64,000 bases of DNA from Anaerolineae bacterium. GTDB taxonomy: Bacteria; Chloroflexota; Anaerolineae; Promineifilales; Promineifilaceae. The notes below the pieces were generated by a model. It searched no databases and was not told where the DNA came from. It saw only the letters and a program-made list of their open reading frames with translations. Below are positions 54,440 to 64,000 of this stretch, piece by piece. Each line of letters begins with the position of its first letter. The first letter of the stretch is position 1. The DNA is taken from NCBI GenBank assembly GCA_030425205.1, contig JAUIAP010000004.1:1-64000 (forward strand). The letters run 5' to 3'. The translations under genes and the position numbers were made by a program.

Positions 54440-54513
54440 GATTTACGATTTACGATTTGGGATTTACGAACATTCATGTCTTCTCGTAAATCGTAAATCC
54501 CAAATCGTAAATC
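54440..54513. repeat. Inverted heptamer-based repeat between thiolase and fadB
   Basis: A 23-bp arm (54447-54469) built of GATTTAC-like heptamers is perfectly complementary to 54491-54513, with a 21-nt loop. Both arms have 7-bp periodicity (GATTTAC, GATTTAC, GATTTGG, GATTTAC). It lies exactly between the two cistrons and could tune fadB expression or be a spreading repeat. Similar sequences giving NRKSQIVNRKS-like peptides are scattered in other genomes (recollection). Confidence 0.8.
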
Positions 54514-54514
54514 C

Positions 54515-55729
<1,215 letters not shown>

Positions 55730-56048
55730 GAGATTCCTTTTTGGGATTTGCGGTCTTCACGGAATGGTTTGTAATCCGTAACTTACCTGCTGATAAGTAC
55801 ATGTTTTGTCAAAATTATGGCGCACGTGTTGCAGTAAGTCAATTTAGGCATTTTCCCCCTTCACTAGCGAAATTGGATAGACACAGCCCAATTATGCGAT
55901 GATGTATTTGCAATGCGGGTGCGTGAAGATGGATTGTTTATTTCGGCCGAAAAGACGACATTGGACGGTTCAAAAAGGGTTGGTGCAGCTTTTAGAAAAG
56001 AATGGATACCTGCCTTCGCAGGTATGACAGTTCTTACTTTACGATGAA
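55730..56048. other. Intergenic region: thiolase promoter, palindrome, REP-like repeat
   Basis: 319 bp between the GH31 gene end and the thiolase start, both on the minus strand. It holds the thiolase promoter, one TCGGCCGA (55944) and the REP-like repeat adjoining the GH31 stop. No gene is supported. Confidence 0.65.
55814..55842 (-). promoter_or_regulatory. Sigma-70-like promoter of the fadA-fadB operon
   Basis: On the minus strand TTGACT (55842-55837) and CATAAT (55819-55814) are separated by exactly 17 bp, each one mismatch from consensus. The predicted start lies about 80 nt before the thiolase ATG. It is the best conventional promoter I found in the window. Confidence 0.7.
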
Positions 56049-56053
56049 TTAAG
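55993..56053. repeat. REP-like repeat, second location; possible terminator of the GH31 gene
   Basis: Near-identical to 10438-10499, including ATACC-TGC-CTTC-GCA-GGTAT (56006-56025, 8-bp perfect stem). The repeat runs up to the stop codon of the GH31 gene (56049-56051), so the hairpin may also terminate the sugar operon. Confidence 0.7.
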
Positions 56054-58514
56054 GCAGATCATCCAAATTTATGGGCAGATCCACCCCAGCGCGCACAAAG
56101 ACGGGAATCTTGATGGTTGACACGTCGTAATGGATGACCTGACCACCGTTATACTGCTCGCCCGTCCAAAGGTCACGCCACTCACCGGTGGGCAGATAGA
56201 GCGGCCATTTGCTGACCCCTTCTGCAACGACTGGCGCAACCAGCAACGCAGAGCCAAACATATATTGATAGGGAAATTGGCGGCATTGGCGGTCGGTGGG
56301 GAAGGCCAGTGACAACGCACGCATCATTGGAATACCTATGAGGCTTGACTGCAACGCTTCATACTCGATGTAAGGTCGGAGCTTCAAGCGGACATCGTTC
56401 AAAAAGCGGAATGTCGGAATCACCGTTTCATCCCCTGTGCGCTCTTGGATATTCCATGGGGTGCGGTCGTTGGAGGGTTGACGATGATGGTTGTATTCGG
56501 AGTGATACTGCATGATGGGACAGAAGGCCGCCATTGCGCTGGCACGCAGGTACAGTTCGGCCGATGGAATATCCCCGCTGAACCCTGCAAAGTCCCATCC
56601 CCAAAACGAGACACCAGAGATTCCCGCATTTAACCCAGCTAGCACGGAGTGACGGAACGCCTCCCACGTCGAGTTCTCATCCCCTGCCCAGTGGCATGGG
56701 AACGCCTGCGCCCCCGTGAATCCCGCACGACTGAAGGTGATCGCGTCAGGTTTAATCGTGCGCGCATAGTTGAAATACGCGCCAGCATATAGATTGGGAT
56801 ACTCATTCCAAACTTCATCGCCGCCACGTCCATCGGCAAACTGTAAATCGCGCCCCCAAATGTGTTCGCCGCCATCCGTCTTGAAGCCGTCAATGCCAAT
56901 CTCGCGCAGCAGATATTCCCGCTTCTGCATCCACCAATCGACGCCCTGTGGATGGGTAAAATCCATCAGCAATCCGTCGTGAAACCAAAACGGCCGAATT
57001 TGATACGGTTCGCCGTCCGCCTGCTGAACACAGTACCCTTTTTCGAGCATGTGCGCCTTATCTTGGTCCAATTGTGCGTTTCCGTCCTCGTTGACCTTGA
57101 GGATCGGGATTTGCCACAGCAAAACGCGCATCCCCTGCTCATGCAACTCGTCAACCATCCCCTTTGGATCGGGCCACAGTCCGTCAGGCGGGAACTCAAA
57201 ATCGGCGTAACGGAATGACGCATCGCCAGACTTGGGCTGATATTGGGTATCATTCCAAATATAAAACGTGTTCTCGTCGCTCCATGCTTCCAGTACGATG
57301 ACAGAGGCCGGAATGTCGTGCCGTTTGTGTTGGCGCATGATCTCTTCGACACGTGCTTGAGAGTTCCACTCGTTGCCGCTGATCCAGAGTCCAAACGCCC
57401 AATCAGGAGGCAGCGTGGGCAGCCCCGTCAGCGTCGTTAGCCTTGCAACGATGTCGAGCAAATTTGTGTCGCTGCCCAGCAGAAGATCGAGCGTGATCTG
57501 CTTTTCTGCACCGAGTTCCGTCGTGAGCGTCCAGCGGTTTGGATCATCATGTGCGAGGTCAAACAGGGAATGCCGCAGCGTTTGCACGAGGAGCCCATAT
57601 CCCATTGAGGATACGAGTAGCGGCATCGGCATGTAGGTGCGGAGGCCGTGATTCTTGTACTGCTCGTAAACGCGCACGTCGAGCCGTTGCCCGCGCTGAT
57701 CGAGCGCATTAAACCGCTCGCCGAAGCCATAAAATGCCTCATCTTCTGGTGCGGCAAATGCGAAGATGACCGCTTCGACAAAGTTATCATCGCCAATGAT
57801 TAACTTGGGCGGCTGCATCCCTGTCACGATCAGTTTGTCTTGATGAAAAAGGTTCAGGCCAAACTGGTTTGCGTCTATCTGTATCGTCGTCGCGCCAAAC
57901 GAGAATCGCGTTTCATTGACCTTTTTGAGCGCACTGTTCTCGATGTCTGGACAGTTGCCATGACCCGCTGTGACCTGCAAGTGACCGTTGGTAGCGAGCG
58001 AGAGACGCAGATAGCCTGCATGGTCGGCCGTGTCATTTTGCAGTGCAAGGATAAGCGCATTTGCGCCGAGATACGTGGCCGCTAGCGTGTCGAGTGCAAT
58101 GGTTTGGCGCACGGTGTAGGTGTAAGTAGGGCTGTTGAGTGGGCTGGTGGGGGTTTCGGCCGAAAACTGATAGCAAACCACCGTCCCAGCCGCGAATGCA
58201 GGTAGCGTGACCTGCCACTCGTCCACACCCACAATCAAGCCAGCCCGTGCGGCCGCCTCGCTTAAATGCCCATCTTCGGTAAAGGCGACTTCTTCCTCAA
58301 TGCTTTCTGTCAGTGCTACTTGCTTACTGTTTACTTGATCTGGAAAGCGTTGATCCCAATAGCTGACGAGCATATTTTTTGCTGCCCCAATTGGCCGCGT
58401 CAAGGCGCGCAGTTCTACCACATCTTGCGGGTGGGGATGTCTGGGAACACGTTCATCTGTCGTGCTTTCATAGGGGTGGCGGTCGCCAAATGGACGGTGG
58501 ATCAGTTCACTCAT
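56049..58514 (-). CDS. Glycoside hydrolase family 31 alpha-glucosidase
   Basis: 821 aa, no signal peptide, so cytoplasmic. GH31 enzymes cut terminal alpha-linked glucose or xylose. After an N-terminal beta-sandwich (FYGFGERFNALDQRGQ) comes the catalytic barrel. PPDWAFGLWISGNEW opens it. The nucleophile Asp is in IDGFKTDGGEHIWG and the acid/base Asp in FPCHWAGDENSTW. A C-terminal beta domain has YQYMFGSALLVAPVV and WRDLWTG. Substrate (maltose, isomaltose, xylosides) cannot be fixed by sight. Its ATG overlaps the stop of the GH15 gene by 8 bp, and it is the last gene of the sugar operon. It probably acts on oligosaccharides imported by the ABC transporter. Confidence 0.94.
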   Translation of the reverse strand: MSELIHRPFGDRHPYESTTDERVPRHPHPQDVVELRALTRPIGAAKNMLVSYWDQRFPDQVNSKQVALTESIEEEVAFTEDGHLSEAAARAGLIVGVDEWQVTLPAFAAGTVVCYQFSAETPTSPLNSPTYTYTVRQTIALDTLAATYLGANALILALQNDTADHAGYLRLSLATNGHLQVTAGHGNCPDIENSALKKVNETRFSFGATTIQIDANQFGLNLFHQDKLIVTGMQPPKLIIGDDNFVEAVIFAFAAPEDEAFYGFGERFNALDQRGQRLDVRVYEQYKNHGLRTYMPMPLLVSSMGYGLLVQTLRHSLFDLAHDDPNRWTLTTELGAEKQITLDLLLGSDTNLLDIVARLTTLTGLPTLPPDWAFGLWISGNEWNSQARVEEIMRQHKRHDIPASVIVLEAWSDENTFYIWNDTQYQPKSGDASFRYADFEFPPDGLWPDPKGMVDELHEQGMRVLLWQIPILKVNEDGNAQLDQDKAHMLEKGYCVQQADGEPYQIRPFWFHDGLLMDFTHPQGVDWWMQKREYLLREIGIDGFKTDGGEHIWGRDLQFADGRGGDEVWNEYPNLYAGAYFNYARTIKPDAITFSRAGFTGAQAFPCHWAGDENSTWEAFRHSVLAGLNAGISGVSFWGWDFAGFSGDIPSAELYLRASAMAAFCPIMQYHSEYNHHRQPSNDRTPWNIQERTGDETVIPTFRFLNDVRLKLRPYIEYEALQSSLIGIPMMRALSLAFPTDRQCRQFPYQYMFGSALLVAPVVAEGVSKWPLYLPTGEWRDLWTGEQYNGGQVIHYDVSTIKIPVFVRAGVDLPINLDDLP

Positions 58515-59661
58515 AACGTTTCAATTCCTCGCACAAAATCAAGTACATCGCGTGTGACCACGTGAGCGGTTTCGCCACGGATCCCCAGCGGTCACGCCAT
58601 TCGGCAATGCGGTCGGGCGCGAGCAGATGATCGGACACCTGCTCTGGCAGATAACCGTTCTCATCGGCTTGTGCTTCAACCCAGCTCTTTAATTTTTTGG
58701 CCTCTTCAATTCGGCCGATTTTCGCATAATGCCAGCCCAGCCATGCTGCCAGCAAGACCCATTCGCCACCGCCATAATAGGTGTCGCCCAGATAGCGATA
58801 GACACCGCCGTTGGGTCGATGCAGCATTGCTTCTAGCTGGTCGAGGGTCGCTTGCAGGTGGGGATTATCGGCCGAAAACACCGCATAAGGTGTTGCAAGT
58901 CCGATCAGGCTCGCCTCCGCACCTTGCCGCATTTGCTCATCCGTTGTCGCATCATGGTAAACCGTTTGTGGCGTTTGCAAAATGCTTTGAGGTGGCTGTT
59001 TGAGCGCGAATGATTTAGAAAAGCGGCCGTCGCAGACCCCTTCGGTTAACATCAGTTCCCGAATCGCGGTCGTCACACCCGCCGCATCTTGCGCAAGATC
59101 GGGCAGCAGTTGCGCCGTTGCTTGCAGACCCGCATGAATCGCCGCCAGCGAATAGTTGTGCAGATATTGCGAAAGCTCTTCCCAACAGTCGTAGTTAGGC
59201 TGTTGCCAAAGATGGCTGAGATAACGATAGACGACGCGCACCTCGTCCGCGATTTCGTCGAGAATCGCCCCATCCTGCGCCAACTCAACATACTCACCTA
59301 ACGCCCACAACCAAGTCCCATAGCCGTCAAGTTGAAAATCCCACCACTGGTTTTCATCCTCAAGGCCATCGGCCGTATAGCGCGTGTGCAGGTAATCGTC
59401 GGGGCCAAGTCGCTTGCCCGCCGTGATGTTCGCGATGGCGCGGTCGGCCTTCCATGCGAAGCGGCGAACCGTTTGCGCTGCCCAGATGAAGTAGTCGCGC
59501 GCCTGCTGGAATCGCCCCACGCGACATTGCGCATAGGCGATATAGCTGCTATCGCGGAACCAGCTAAAGCGGTAGGAGGGAAATTCGGCCGATGCAATGA
59601 TTGCGCCGCTTGCTGTCTGGCTGTCTATGAGCAGTTGGATGCTCTGGTCGTATAAAGTCAT
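58507..59661 (-). CDS. Glycoside hydrolase family 15 glucoamylase-like protein
   Basis: 384 aa, a single (alpha/alpha)6-barrel-like domain with no export signal. GH15 signatures: RFSWFRDSSYIAYAQCRVG near the N-terminus, WWDFQLDGYGTWLWAL in the middle, NYDCWEELSQYLHNYSLAA carrying the probable general acid Glu, and GGGEWVLLAAWLGWHYA near the end for the second acidic residue. Shorter than bacterial GH15 proteins with an N-terminal beta-sandwich, which is absent here. Expected to release glucose from alpha-glucans or act on trehalose-like or isomaltose-like sugars. Cotranscribed with the following GH31 gene by overlap. No ribosome binding site is visible. Confidence 0.87.
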   Translation of the reverse strand: MTLYDQSIQLLIDSQTASGAIIASAEFPSYRFSWFRDSSYIAYAQCRVGRFQQARDYFIWAAQTVRRFAWKADRAIANITAGKRLGPDDYLHTRYTADGLEDENQWWDFQLDGYGTWLWALGEYVELAQDGAILDEIADEVRVVYRYLSHLWQQPNYDCWEELSQYLHNYSLAAIHAGLQATAQLLPDLAQDAAGVTTAIRELMLTEGVCDGRFSKSFALKQPPQSILQTPQTVYHDATTDEQMRQGAEASLIGLATPYAVFSADNPHLQATLDQLEAMLHRPNGGVYRYLGDTYYGGGEWVLLAAWLGWHYAKIGRIEEAKKLKSWVEAQADENGYLPEQVSDHLLAPDRIAEWRDRWGSVAKPLTWSHAMYLILCEELKRYE

Positions 59662-59699
59662 GTTTATCTGTTTATGGGAAACGTGCTGGCAGTGAAGGC

Positions 59700-59720
59700 G
59701 AGCCTGTACACGACAGGCTC
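59700..59720 (-). promoter_or_regulatory. Intercistronic hairpin after the binding-protein gene
   Basis: GAGCCTGT (59700-59707) and ACAGGCTC (59713-59720) form an 8-bp stem just after the stop of the substrate-binding protein gene. Such hairpins in sugar transporter operons protect or partly terminate the message so that the binding protein is made in excess. Confidence 0.55.
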
Positions 59721-59733
59721 ACCTAATTCAATT

Positions 59734-61056
59734 CTATGGCAGCAACTCTTCAAGCTGTGCTTTCGCTTCTGTCAACGCTTCTTCAGCCGTCAGCTCGCCG
59801 AGCTTCACTTGGTCGATCAACTGATTGACCGCATCTTGCATCTCGTTTTGTCGCTCGATGACGGGTGGGACGATGGCATAGTTCAGCGAATCAAAGACGG
59901 CTTGCCGGTTGTTGGGCGGCGTTTGCGAGAGGTAGCCATCGACATATGCGGGGTTATCGAGGGTCGGCAATTCCCAACCCGATTCGATCCGAATATCGGC
60001 CATCTCTGGACTGGATGTGAAGAACTTGATCCATTCCCATGTGGCGGCTTGCTGGGCAGAATCGGCCGAAATCGCAACCCCGTTTGAGAAGAAATGGGTC
60101 GCCTGTGTCTCCATGCCCGGCTCTACCTGAATGTCCCACTCAAATGGGGCATCTTCAAATGCGGCAAACATCCAAATACCCGTTACGGTCATGGCGAGTT
60201 GTTGCGATGTGAACATGTCGCCGTCCGATATGCCAGCCATGTCAATATCGCTCGGCATGACGCCATCCGTCTCAACTAAATCGACCATCGTTTGCAGCGT
60301 TTCAACACAGGCAGGGGAGTCAATCGTGACCGCGCTCATGTCTTCGCTAAAGAATGAACAGCCATTTTGTGCTGCCTTTTTGTAGAACTCCCAGAATTGA
60401 ATGGCCGAATGGAGCCCCCACACGCCAGCGTCGGCATCGGTCATTTGCTCTGCCGCCACAACCGCATCATCCCACGTCCAATCGGCGGCGGGGTAATCGA
60501 CACCCGCCGCATCGAACATGTCTTTGTTGTAGAAGAGGACGACAGTTGAGAATGTCGCTGGCAACGCTTGTTGGCTACCGTTGTAGTTAAATGCTTCGAG
60601 TGAGCGCGGATAGTAGAGGTCGCCATTGTACTCATTATCGGCCGATGCCAACGCACTCAGGTCTGCCAACGCACCCTTTGCCGCAAAGGTGACAAAGTTT
60701 TCGTAATTTAACTCAAACGCATCGGGTGCTTCACCACCAGCGATCAACGCTTGTAGTTTGGTGAAATAGTCATCGAACGGAGCCGTTTCAACCGCGACCT
60801 TGATGCCCGGATTTTTTGCTTCAAAAGCAGCAATCATCTGATCGAGTTCTTCAAGATGGTCAGGAGCGGCCGAGAAGGTCAAATAGGTGATGGTGACGGG
60901 TTCATCTGTCGTCGTGTCATCCACTTCAACGGCCGTCGTTGGACTTTCCACCTCCGTGGTGGGGTCAGTCGTTTCACTCGTTGAACAGCCGATAAGCAAC
61001 AACATGGCTGCCAGCAGCAGCATAATCTGGAAAAGAGCGGTGCGTTTTTGGTACAT
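59734..61056 (-). CDS. ABC transporter sugar-binding lipoprotein (family 1)
   Basis: 440 aa. A lipoprotein signal with lipobox LLIGC (Cys24) is followed by a Thr/Glu-rich linker (STSETTDPTTEVESPTT). The mature part is a family 1 solute-binding protein: ITYLTFSAAPDHLEELDQMI, AFEAKNPGIKVAVETAPFDD, NKDMFDAAGVDYPAADWTWD, GISDGDMFTSQQLAMTVTGI. It captures an oligosaccharide outside the membrane and delivers it to the two permeases encoded just upstream. AGGAGA lies 6 nt before the ATG. The neighbouring GH15 and GH31 genes point to an alpha-glucoside such as maltose or isomaltose (inference). No ABC ATPase gene is in the window, so a shared MsmK/UgpC-type ATPase elsewhere is likely. Confidence 0.93.
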   Translation of the reverse strand: MYQKRTALFQIMLLLAAMLLLIGCSTSETTDPTTEVESPTTAVEVDDTTTDEPVTITYLTFSAAPDHLEELDQMIAAFEAKNPGIKVAVETAPFDDYFTKLQALIAGGEAPDAFELNYENFVTFAAKGALADLSALASADNEYNGDLYYPRSLEAFNYNGSQQALPATFSTVVLFYNKDMFDAAGVDYPAADWTWDDAVVAAEQMTDADAGVWGLHSAIQFWEFYKKAAQNGCSFFSEDMSAVTIDSPACVETLQTMVDLVETDGVMPSDIDMAGISDGDMFTSQQLAMTVTGIWMFAAFEDAPFEWDIQVEPGMETQATHFFSNGVAISADSAQQAATWEWIKFFTSSPEMADIRIESGWELPTLDNPAYVDGYLSQTPPNNRQAVFDSLNYAIVPPVIERQNEMQDAVNQLIDQVKLGELTAEEALTEAKAQLEELLP

Positions 61057-61118
61057 TTTGTTCTCCTAAATATGTTTTTGATGCAAGACGCGCAATGCCC
61101 ATCTTGTCATCGCGGCGT

Positions 61119-61955
61119 TTAACCCTTCAGACCACTCGTCACAACGCCTTGCACGAAGTAACGTTGGGCAAACAGGTAAACAATTAGCATGGGGATGATG
61201 GTGATCACAGCGCCAGCCATCACTAAGTTCCATTGCGTCAGCCAGCGACCGTGCAGGGTCGCCAAGCCAACGGGCAGGGTCATCAACTGCTCGTTTCGCA
61301 CGATAAACAGCGGCCAGAGGAATGCATTCCACGACCCCATAAAGGCGAATACACCGAGCGTTGCTAACGCAGGTCTCGACAGCGGGATGACGATGAGCCA
61401 GAAAATTGTCCAGCGTGACGCCCCGTCGATAAAGGCGGCCTCTTCCAACTCTCTTGGGAGCGTGAGGAAAAATTGCCGCAACAGAAACGTGCCAAATGCG
61501 CTGAAAATGCCTGGCACAATCAAGCCCGGATAGCTGTTGATCCAGCCTAAGTAGCGCATCAAAATAAAGAGGGGAATGATGGTGACTTGCGATGGAATCA
61601 TCAGCGTCGCCAAGTAAAGGACGAATAACGTGTCACGGCCGCGAAACTCGATGCGGGCAAAGGCGTAAGCCGCCATTGCGCTGACCGTTATTTGACCGAT
61701 CGTTGTCAAAACAGCCACAAATAGGCTGTTCCAGAACATACGCGGCATTGGGAAAATTTCGGTCAGCCGTCGGTAGCTATCAAACGTCAACGGACGCGGG
61801 ATAAATTGCAATGGAATTGACAGCACATACTCGTCCGCTTTCAATGAAGTTGAAATCATCCACATGAACGGTATCAACATCATCAACGCCGCCGCCAGCA
61901 GCAGGACATAGAAAAACAGCTTTTTCAGGGGCAAAGTCAGCAGGGCCTTATTCAT
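61119..61955 (-). CDS. ABC sugar transporter permease, MalG/UgpE-type
   Basis: 278 aa from the ATG at 61955 (MNKALLTLPLKKLFFYVLLL), which overlaps the end of the previous permease; a frame extension to 61991 is less likely. Six hydrophobic helices. The ATPase-docking EAA loop reads EEAAFIDGASRWTIFWLIVIP. SLKADEYVLSIPLQFIP after helix 1 is typical of the MalG subfamily. It pairs with the MalF-type permease to form the channel. A 62-bp gap separates it from the binding-protein gene. Confidence 0.93.
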   Translation of the reverse strand: MNKALLTLPLKKLFFYVLLLAAALMMLIPFMWMISTSLKADEYVLSIPLQFIPRPLTFDSYRRLTEIFPMPRMFWNSLFVAVLTTIGQITVSAMAAYAFARIEFRGRDTLFVLYLATLMIPSQVTIIPLFILMRYLGWINSYPGLIVPGIFSAFGTFLLRQFFLTLPRELEEAAFIDGASRWTIFWLIVIPLSRPALATLGVFAFMGSWNAFLWPLFIVRNEQLMTLPVGLATLHGRWLTQWNLVMAGAVITIIPMLIVYLFAQRYFVQGVVTSGLKG

Positions 61956-62829
61956 ATGCCACCCAATTCCTTTGCAAGCGCATTTGCACAAGCGTCACCG
62001 CAAACACCAGCAGAAATAGGACCCAGGACAGCGCGGAGGCGTACCCCATGCGGCTGTAGCTAAAGGCGTTCTTGACGATGAGTTCAACCAGCACACTCGT
62101 CGCGCCAGCCGGCCCCCCTTCGGTCATAATCCAAATTTGGTCGAAGACCTGAAACGAGTTAATCAGTGAAATAATGAGTGCGAAAAATGCGGTTGGCGAG
62201 AGCAATGGCAGCGTGATGCGCCAGAATGTTTGCCACCGAGTCGCGCCGTCGATGGATGCTGCCTCGTAATACACTTCTGGAATCCCCTGCAAACCAGCGA
62301 GAAACATCACCATTAGGAATCCCAAGTCCTTCCAAACACTGGTGATAACGACCGCTGGCATCGCCCATTGGGGGTCAAACAGCCATGCAGGACCGTCAAT
62401 CCCGACAAGGGCAAGCGCATAGTTGAGCAGGCCAAAGCGCGGGTTGAATATCCACTTCCACAGCAGAGCGATGGCGACCCACGCCGAAACAACTGGCACA
62501 AAGAATGCGGCGCGAAAAAACAACAGACCGCGCAACTTTTGATTGAGAATGACAGCGATTGCCAGCGAGCCAGTCATGACAAGCGGGATGTAAAAAACGA
62601 TGTAGGAGAGCGTGTTTTTCAGGGCTTGCCAGAAGTCGTCATCAGCCAACAACCGCCTGAAGTTGTTCACGCCAACGAAGCTAGGTGGTGTCAGCAAATC
62701 CCATTCAAACAACGTTAGCCCTAGCGATGACAAGATTGGCATTGCCGTGAACAACAGCAATCCAGACAGGCTAGGCAACAGAAAGATGCCTACCCATAGA
62801 TACTTGTTCCATCCGCGCTCTCCAGCCAT
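61948..62829 (-). CDS. ABC sugar transporter permease, MalF/UgpA-type
   Basis: 293 aa with six hydrophobic helices. The opening WNKYLWVGIFLLPSLSGLLLF and LFEWDLLTPPSFVGVNNFRR are typical of the UgpA/MalF subfamily, and the EAA loop reads YYEAASIDGATRWQTFWRITLP. It is one half of the membrane channel for the imported sugar. It lies 62 bp after the ROK regulator gene and overlaps the next permease start by 8 bp. A GGAG about 11 nt before the ATG is a weak ribosome binding site. No TCGGCCGA occurs in either permease gene. Confidence 0.93.
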   Translation of the reverse strand: MAGERGWNKYLWVGIFLLPSLSGLLLFTAMPILSSLGLTLFEWDLLTPPSFVGVNNFRRLLADDDFWQALKNTLSYIVFYIPLVMTGSLAIAVILNQKLRGLLFFRAAFFVPVVSAWVAIALLWKWIFNPRFGLLNYALALVGIDGPAWLFDPQWAMPAVVITSVWKDLGFLMVMFLAGLQGIPEVYYEAASIDGATRWQTFWRITLPLLSPTAFFALIISLINSFQVFDQIWIMTEGGPAGATSVLVELIVKNAFSYSRMGYASALSWVLFLLVFAVTLVQMRLQRNWVAYE

Positions 62830-62891
62830 AAAAGGTTTAGCTCCGTCGTACTTAGTTCAGTAAGTGAATAAAGAATTGCAAAAAATTTTGC

Positions 62892-64000
62892 CTACTTCAG
62901 CATAGGCGACTTGAATAACTCGCTTAACACGAGGCTTGCCGCGCCACGCGCCCACGTTTCATCGCCTACAGGTTCGATGACGATTTTTAGATCGTCCGCC
63001 AGCCCGTTAAAGACGTGGCGTTTAATCGCTGCGTGCATCGGTTCTAATCGCCACTCGCCAGCCTGCACGCCTTCGCCGCCAATAATGACCAGTTCAGGAT
63101 TGAGCAGGTTGATGAGAATGGAGATGCCGATGCCGAGCCAGCGACCTGCATCGGCCAGCAAGCCTTGTGAAACGCGGTCACCTGCGTTGGCGGCGGCGAT
63201 GATAGCGTCGAGGGTGAGGGGATTTTCGGCCGAAAACAACGTCTCCTCCCCCCGCGCAATGATCTCCTGTGCAAAGTGCAGAATCGCGTTGTCAGACGCC
63301 AATTGCTCCAACGTGACGGGCGGCTCACCATCCTGCATGGTGATGTGTCCAAACTCACCCGCGCCACCAAATGCACCGCGATAGAACTGCTGATTGAGCA
63401 CGATCCCAGCACCCACACCTCGCCCCACCGTGACGACAACAAAGTGCGAGAAATCACGCCCGTAGCCAAACCATTTCTCGACAACGGTCAGCGTATTTAC
63501 ATCATTTTCGACATAAACAGGCAGGTCGAAGTGCGTCGAAATCGGTGTGGCGATGTCCACGTCGCGCCAGTTAAAGTAAGGTGAGTAGTGACATATCCCC
63601 TGCCCGCCGTCGATGACGCCAGCCAGTCCAATGCCAATACCGACAACCCGCGCTCGCTCAATATCTGATGCGACAAGCGAATCTTCAATCGCTGCAATAA
63701 GGGCGGCAAAGACGTGTTGAGGTGGCGGGGAAGGCATCGCCACATTCAGTGGATAGATTTGGTGGTAGATTACTTTGGCATCTAAATTAGTGACGGCAAC
63801 GGTGATTGCCTGCTCCATCAGCTTGAGTCCGACGACAAATCCCGCCCGATGGTTCAAGCGCAACAAAACAGGCCGCCGCCCACCGCTCGACTCCCCTTCC
63901 CCCGTCTCTTGAATTGTATCGTCAGCGATCAGGCTGCTGGTGATGTTGGAGATCGTCCCCGCGCTGAGGTTAGAGCGTTGGATCAACTCTGTGCGCGAGA
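62892..64000 (-). CDS. ROK-family transcriptional regulator (5' end beyond the window)
   Basis: About 369 codons are visible. The frame continues through SRTELIQRSNLS to the right edge, so the N-terminal part of the MarR-type winged helix is cut off. The rest of the HTH (RSNLSAGTISNITSSLI) and the wing (GGRRPVLLRLN) are present. The ROK sugar-kinase-like domain follows: GIGIGLAGVID, VYVENDVNTLTVVEKWFGYG, VTVGRGVGAGIVLNQQFYRG and GAGEFGHITM. The zinc-binding Cys cluster of most ROK proteins is not present: the region after GEFGHITM has no Cys. ROK regulators of the NagC/XylR type respond to sugars. As first gene of the visible sugar operon it probably controls that operon. Confidence 0.9.
   Translation of the reverse strand, partial: SRTELIQRSNLSAGTISNITSSLIADDTIQETGEGESSGGRRPVLLRLNHRAGFVVGLKLMEQAITVAVTNLDAKVIYHQIYPLNVAMPSPPPQHVFAALIAAIEDSLVASDIERARVVGIGIGLAGVIDGGQGICHYSPYFNWRDVDIATPISTHFDLPVYVENDVNTLTVVEKWFGYGRDFSHFVVVTVGRGVGAGIVLNQQFYRGAFGGAGEFGHITMQDGEPPVTLEQLASDNAILHFAQEIIARGEETLFSAENPLTLDAIIAAANAGDRVSQGLLADAGRWLGIGISILINLLNPELVIIGGEGVQAGEWRLEPMHAAIKRHVFNGLADDLKIVIEPVGDETWARGAASLVLSELFKSPMLK

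Noticed and set aside
54436..54477. N-terminal extension of the fadB product
   Set aside because: It is encoded by the heptamer inverted repeat, and the crotonase fold starts at the ATG at 54435.
63984..63986. TTG codon as start of the ROK gene
   Set aside because: The frame and the helix-turn-helix continue upstream to the window edge, so the gene is truncated there.

Overview
The window looks like part of the chromosome of a filamentous or surface-attached member of the Chloroflexota (Anaerolineae/Caldilineae-like). The grounds are the very long DUF11-repeat surface proteins, PD40-type propeller proteins with a VYLPI-like tail, an AfsR/SARP-type ATPase regulator, TPR/HTH regulators with Chloroflexota-style N-termini, LysM plus SH3 proteins and moderate GC. 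This is inference from gene content; there is no rRNA or other marker gene. I see no tRNA, rRNA, CRISPR array, prophage or complete insertion sequence.

Layout. 1-10378: 3' part of a giant DUF11 adhesin-like gene (28 domains visible), built partly by tandem duplication of a 2610-bp, seven-domain block. 10744-14030: two overlapping genes for secreted PD40 beta-propeller proteins, closed by a strong convergent hairpin. 14119-17217 (-): SARP/AfsR-type regulator. 17558-30748 (+): a small protein and a roughly 4300-aa surface protein, the latter split by two apparent frameshifts; its promoter carries a textbook SARP-type direct repeat. 30795-32267 (-): zinc-ribbon metallopeptidase and a small conserved protein. 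32568-36440 (+): pyruvate carboxylase and a VOC protein. 36633-43501 (-): small membrane protein, serine hydrolase with BTRD repeats, PH-like membrane protein, clostripain-like C11 protease. 43600-45651 (+): TPR/HTH regulator. 45671-48416 (-): beta-helix surface protein and LysM/SH3 protein. 48749-52229 (+): membrane sensor, PP2C phosphatase fused to an anti-sigma-type kinase, and two STAS proteins (a partner-switching module). 52315-55729 (-): fatty-acid beta-oxidation pair. 56049-64000 (-): ROK regulator, sugar ABC transporter, GH15 and GH31 glucosidases (an alpha-glucan uptake and hydrolysis operon).

Main unusual signals. (1) The 8-bp palindrome TCGGCCGA, nearly always flanked by A/T, occurs about 88 times by my manual count where one or two are expected. 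It lies in all three codon phases, on genes of both strands and between genes, so it behaves like the cyanobacterial HIP1 highly iterated palindrome. (2) Several exported proteins end in a shared PTAVTL-like motif followed by a membrane helix and a basic tail, a candidate C-terminal sorting signal. (3) A SARP operator candidate links the regulator to the giant-protein operon. (4) There are two copies of a 150-bp double-hairpin MITE-like element, one of which supplies the stop codon of a gene. (5) Three genes have a -10 box 6-7 nt before ATG, suggesting leaderless mRNAs.
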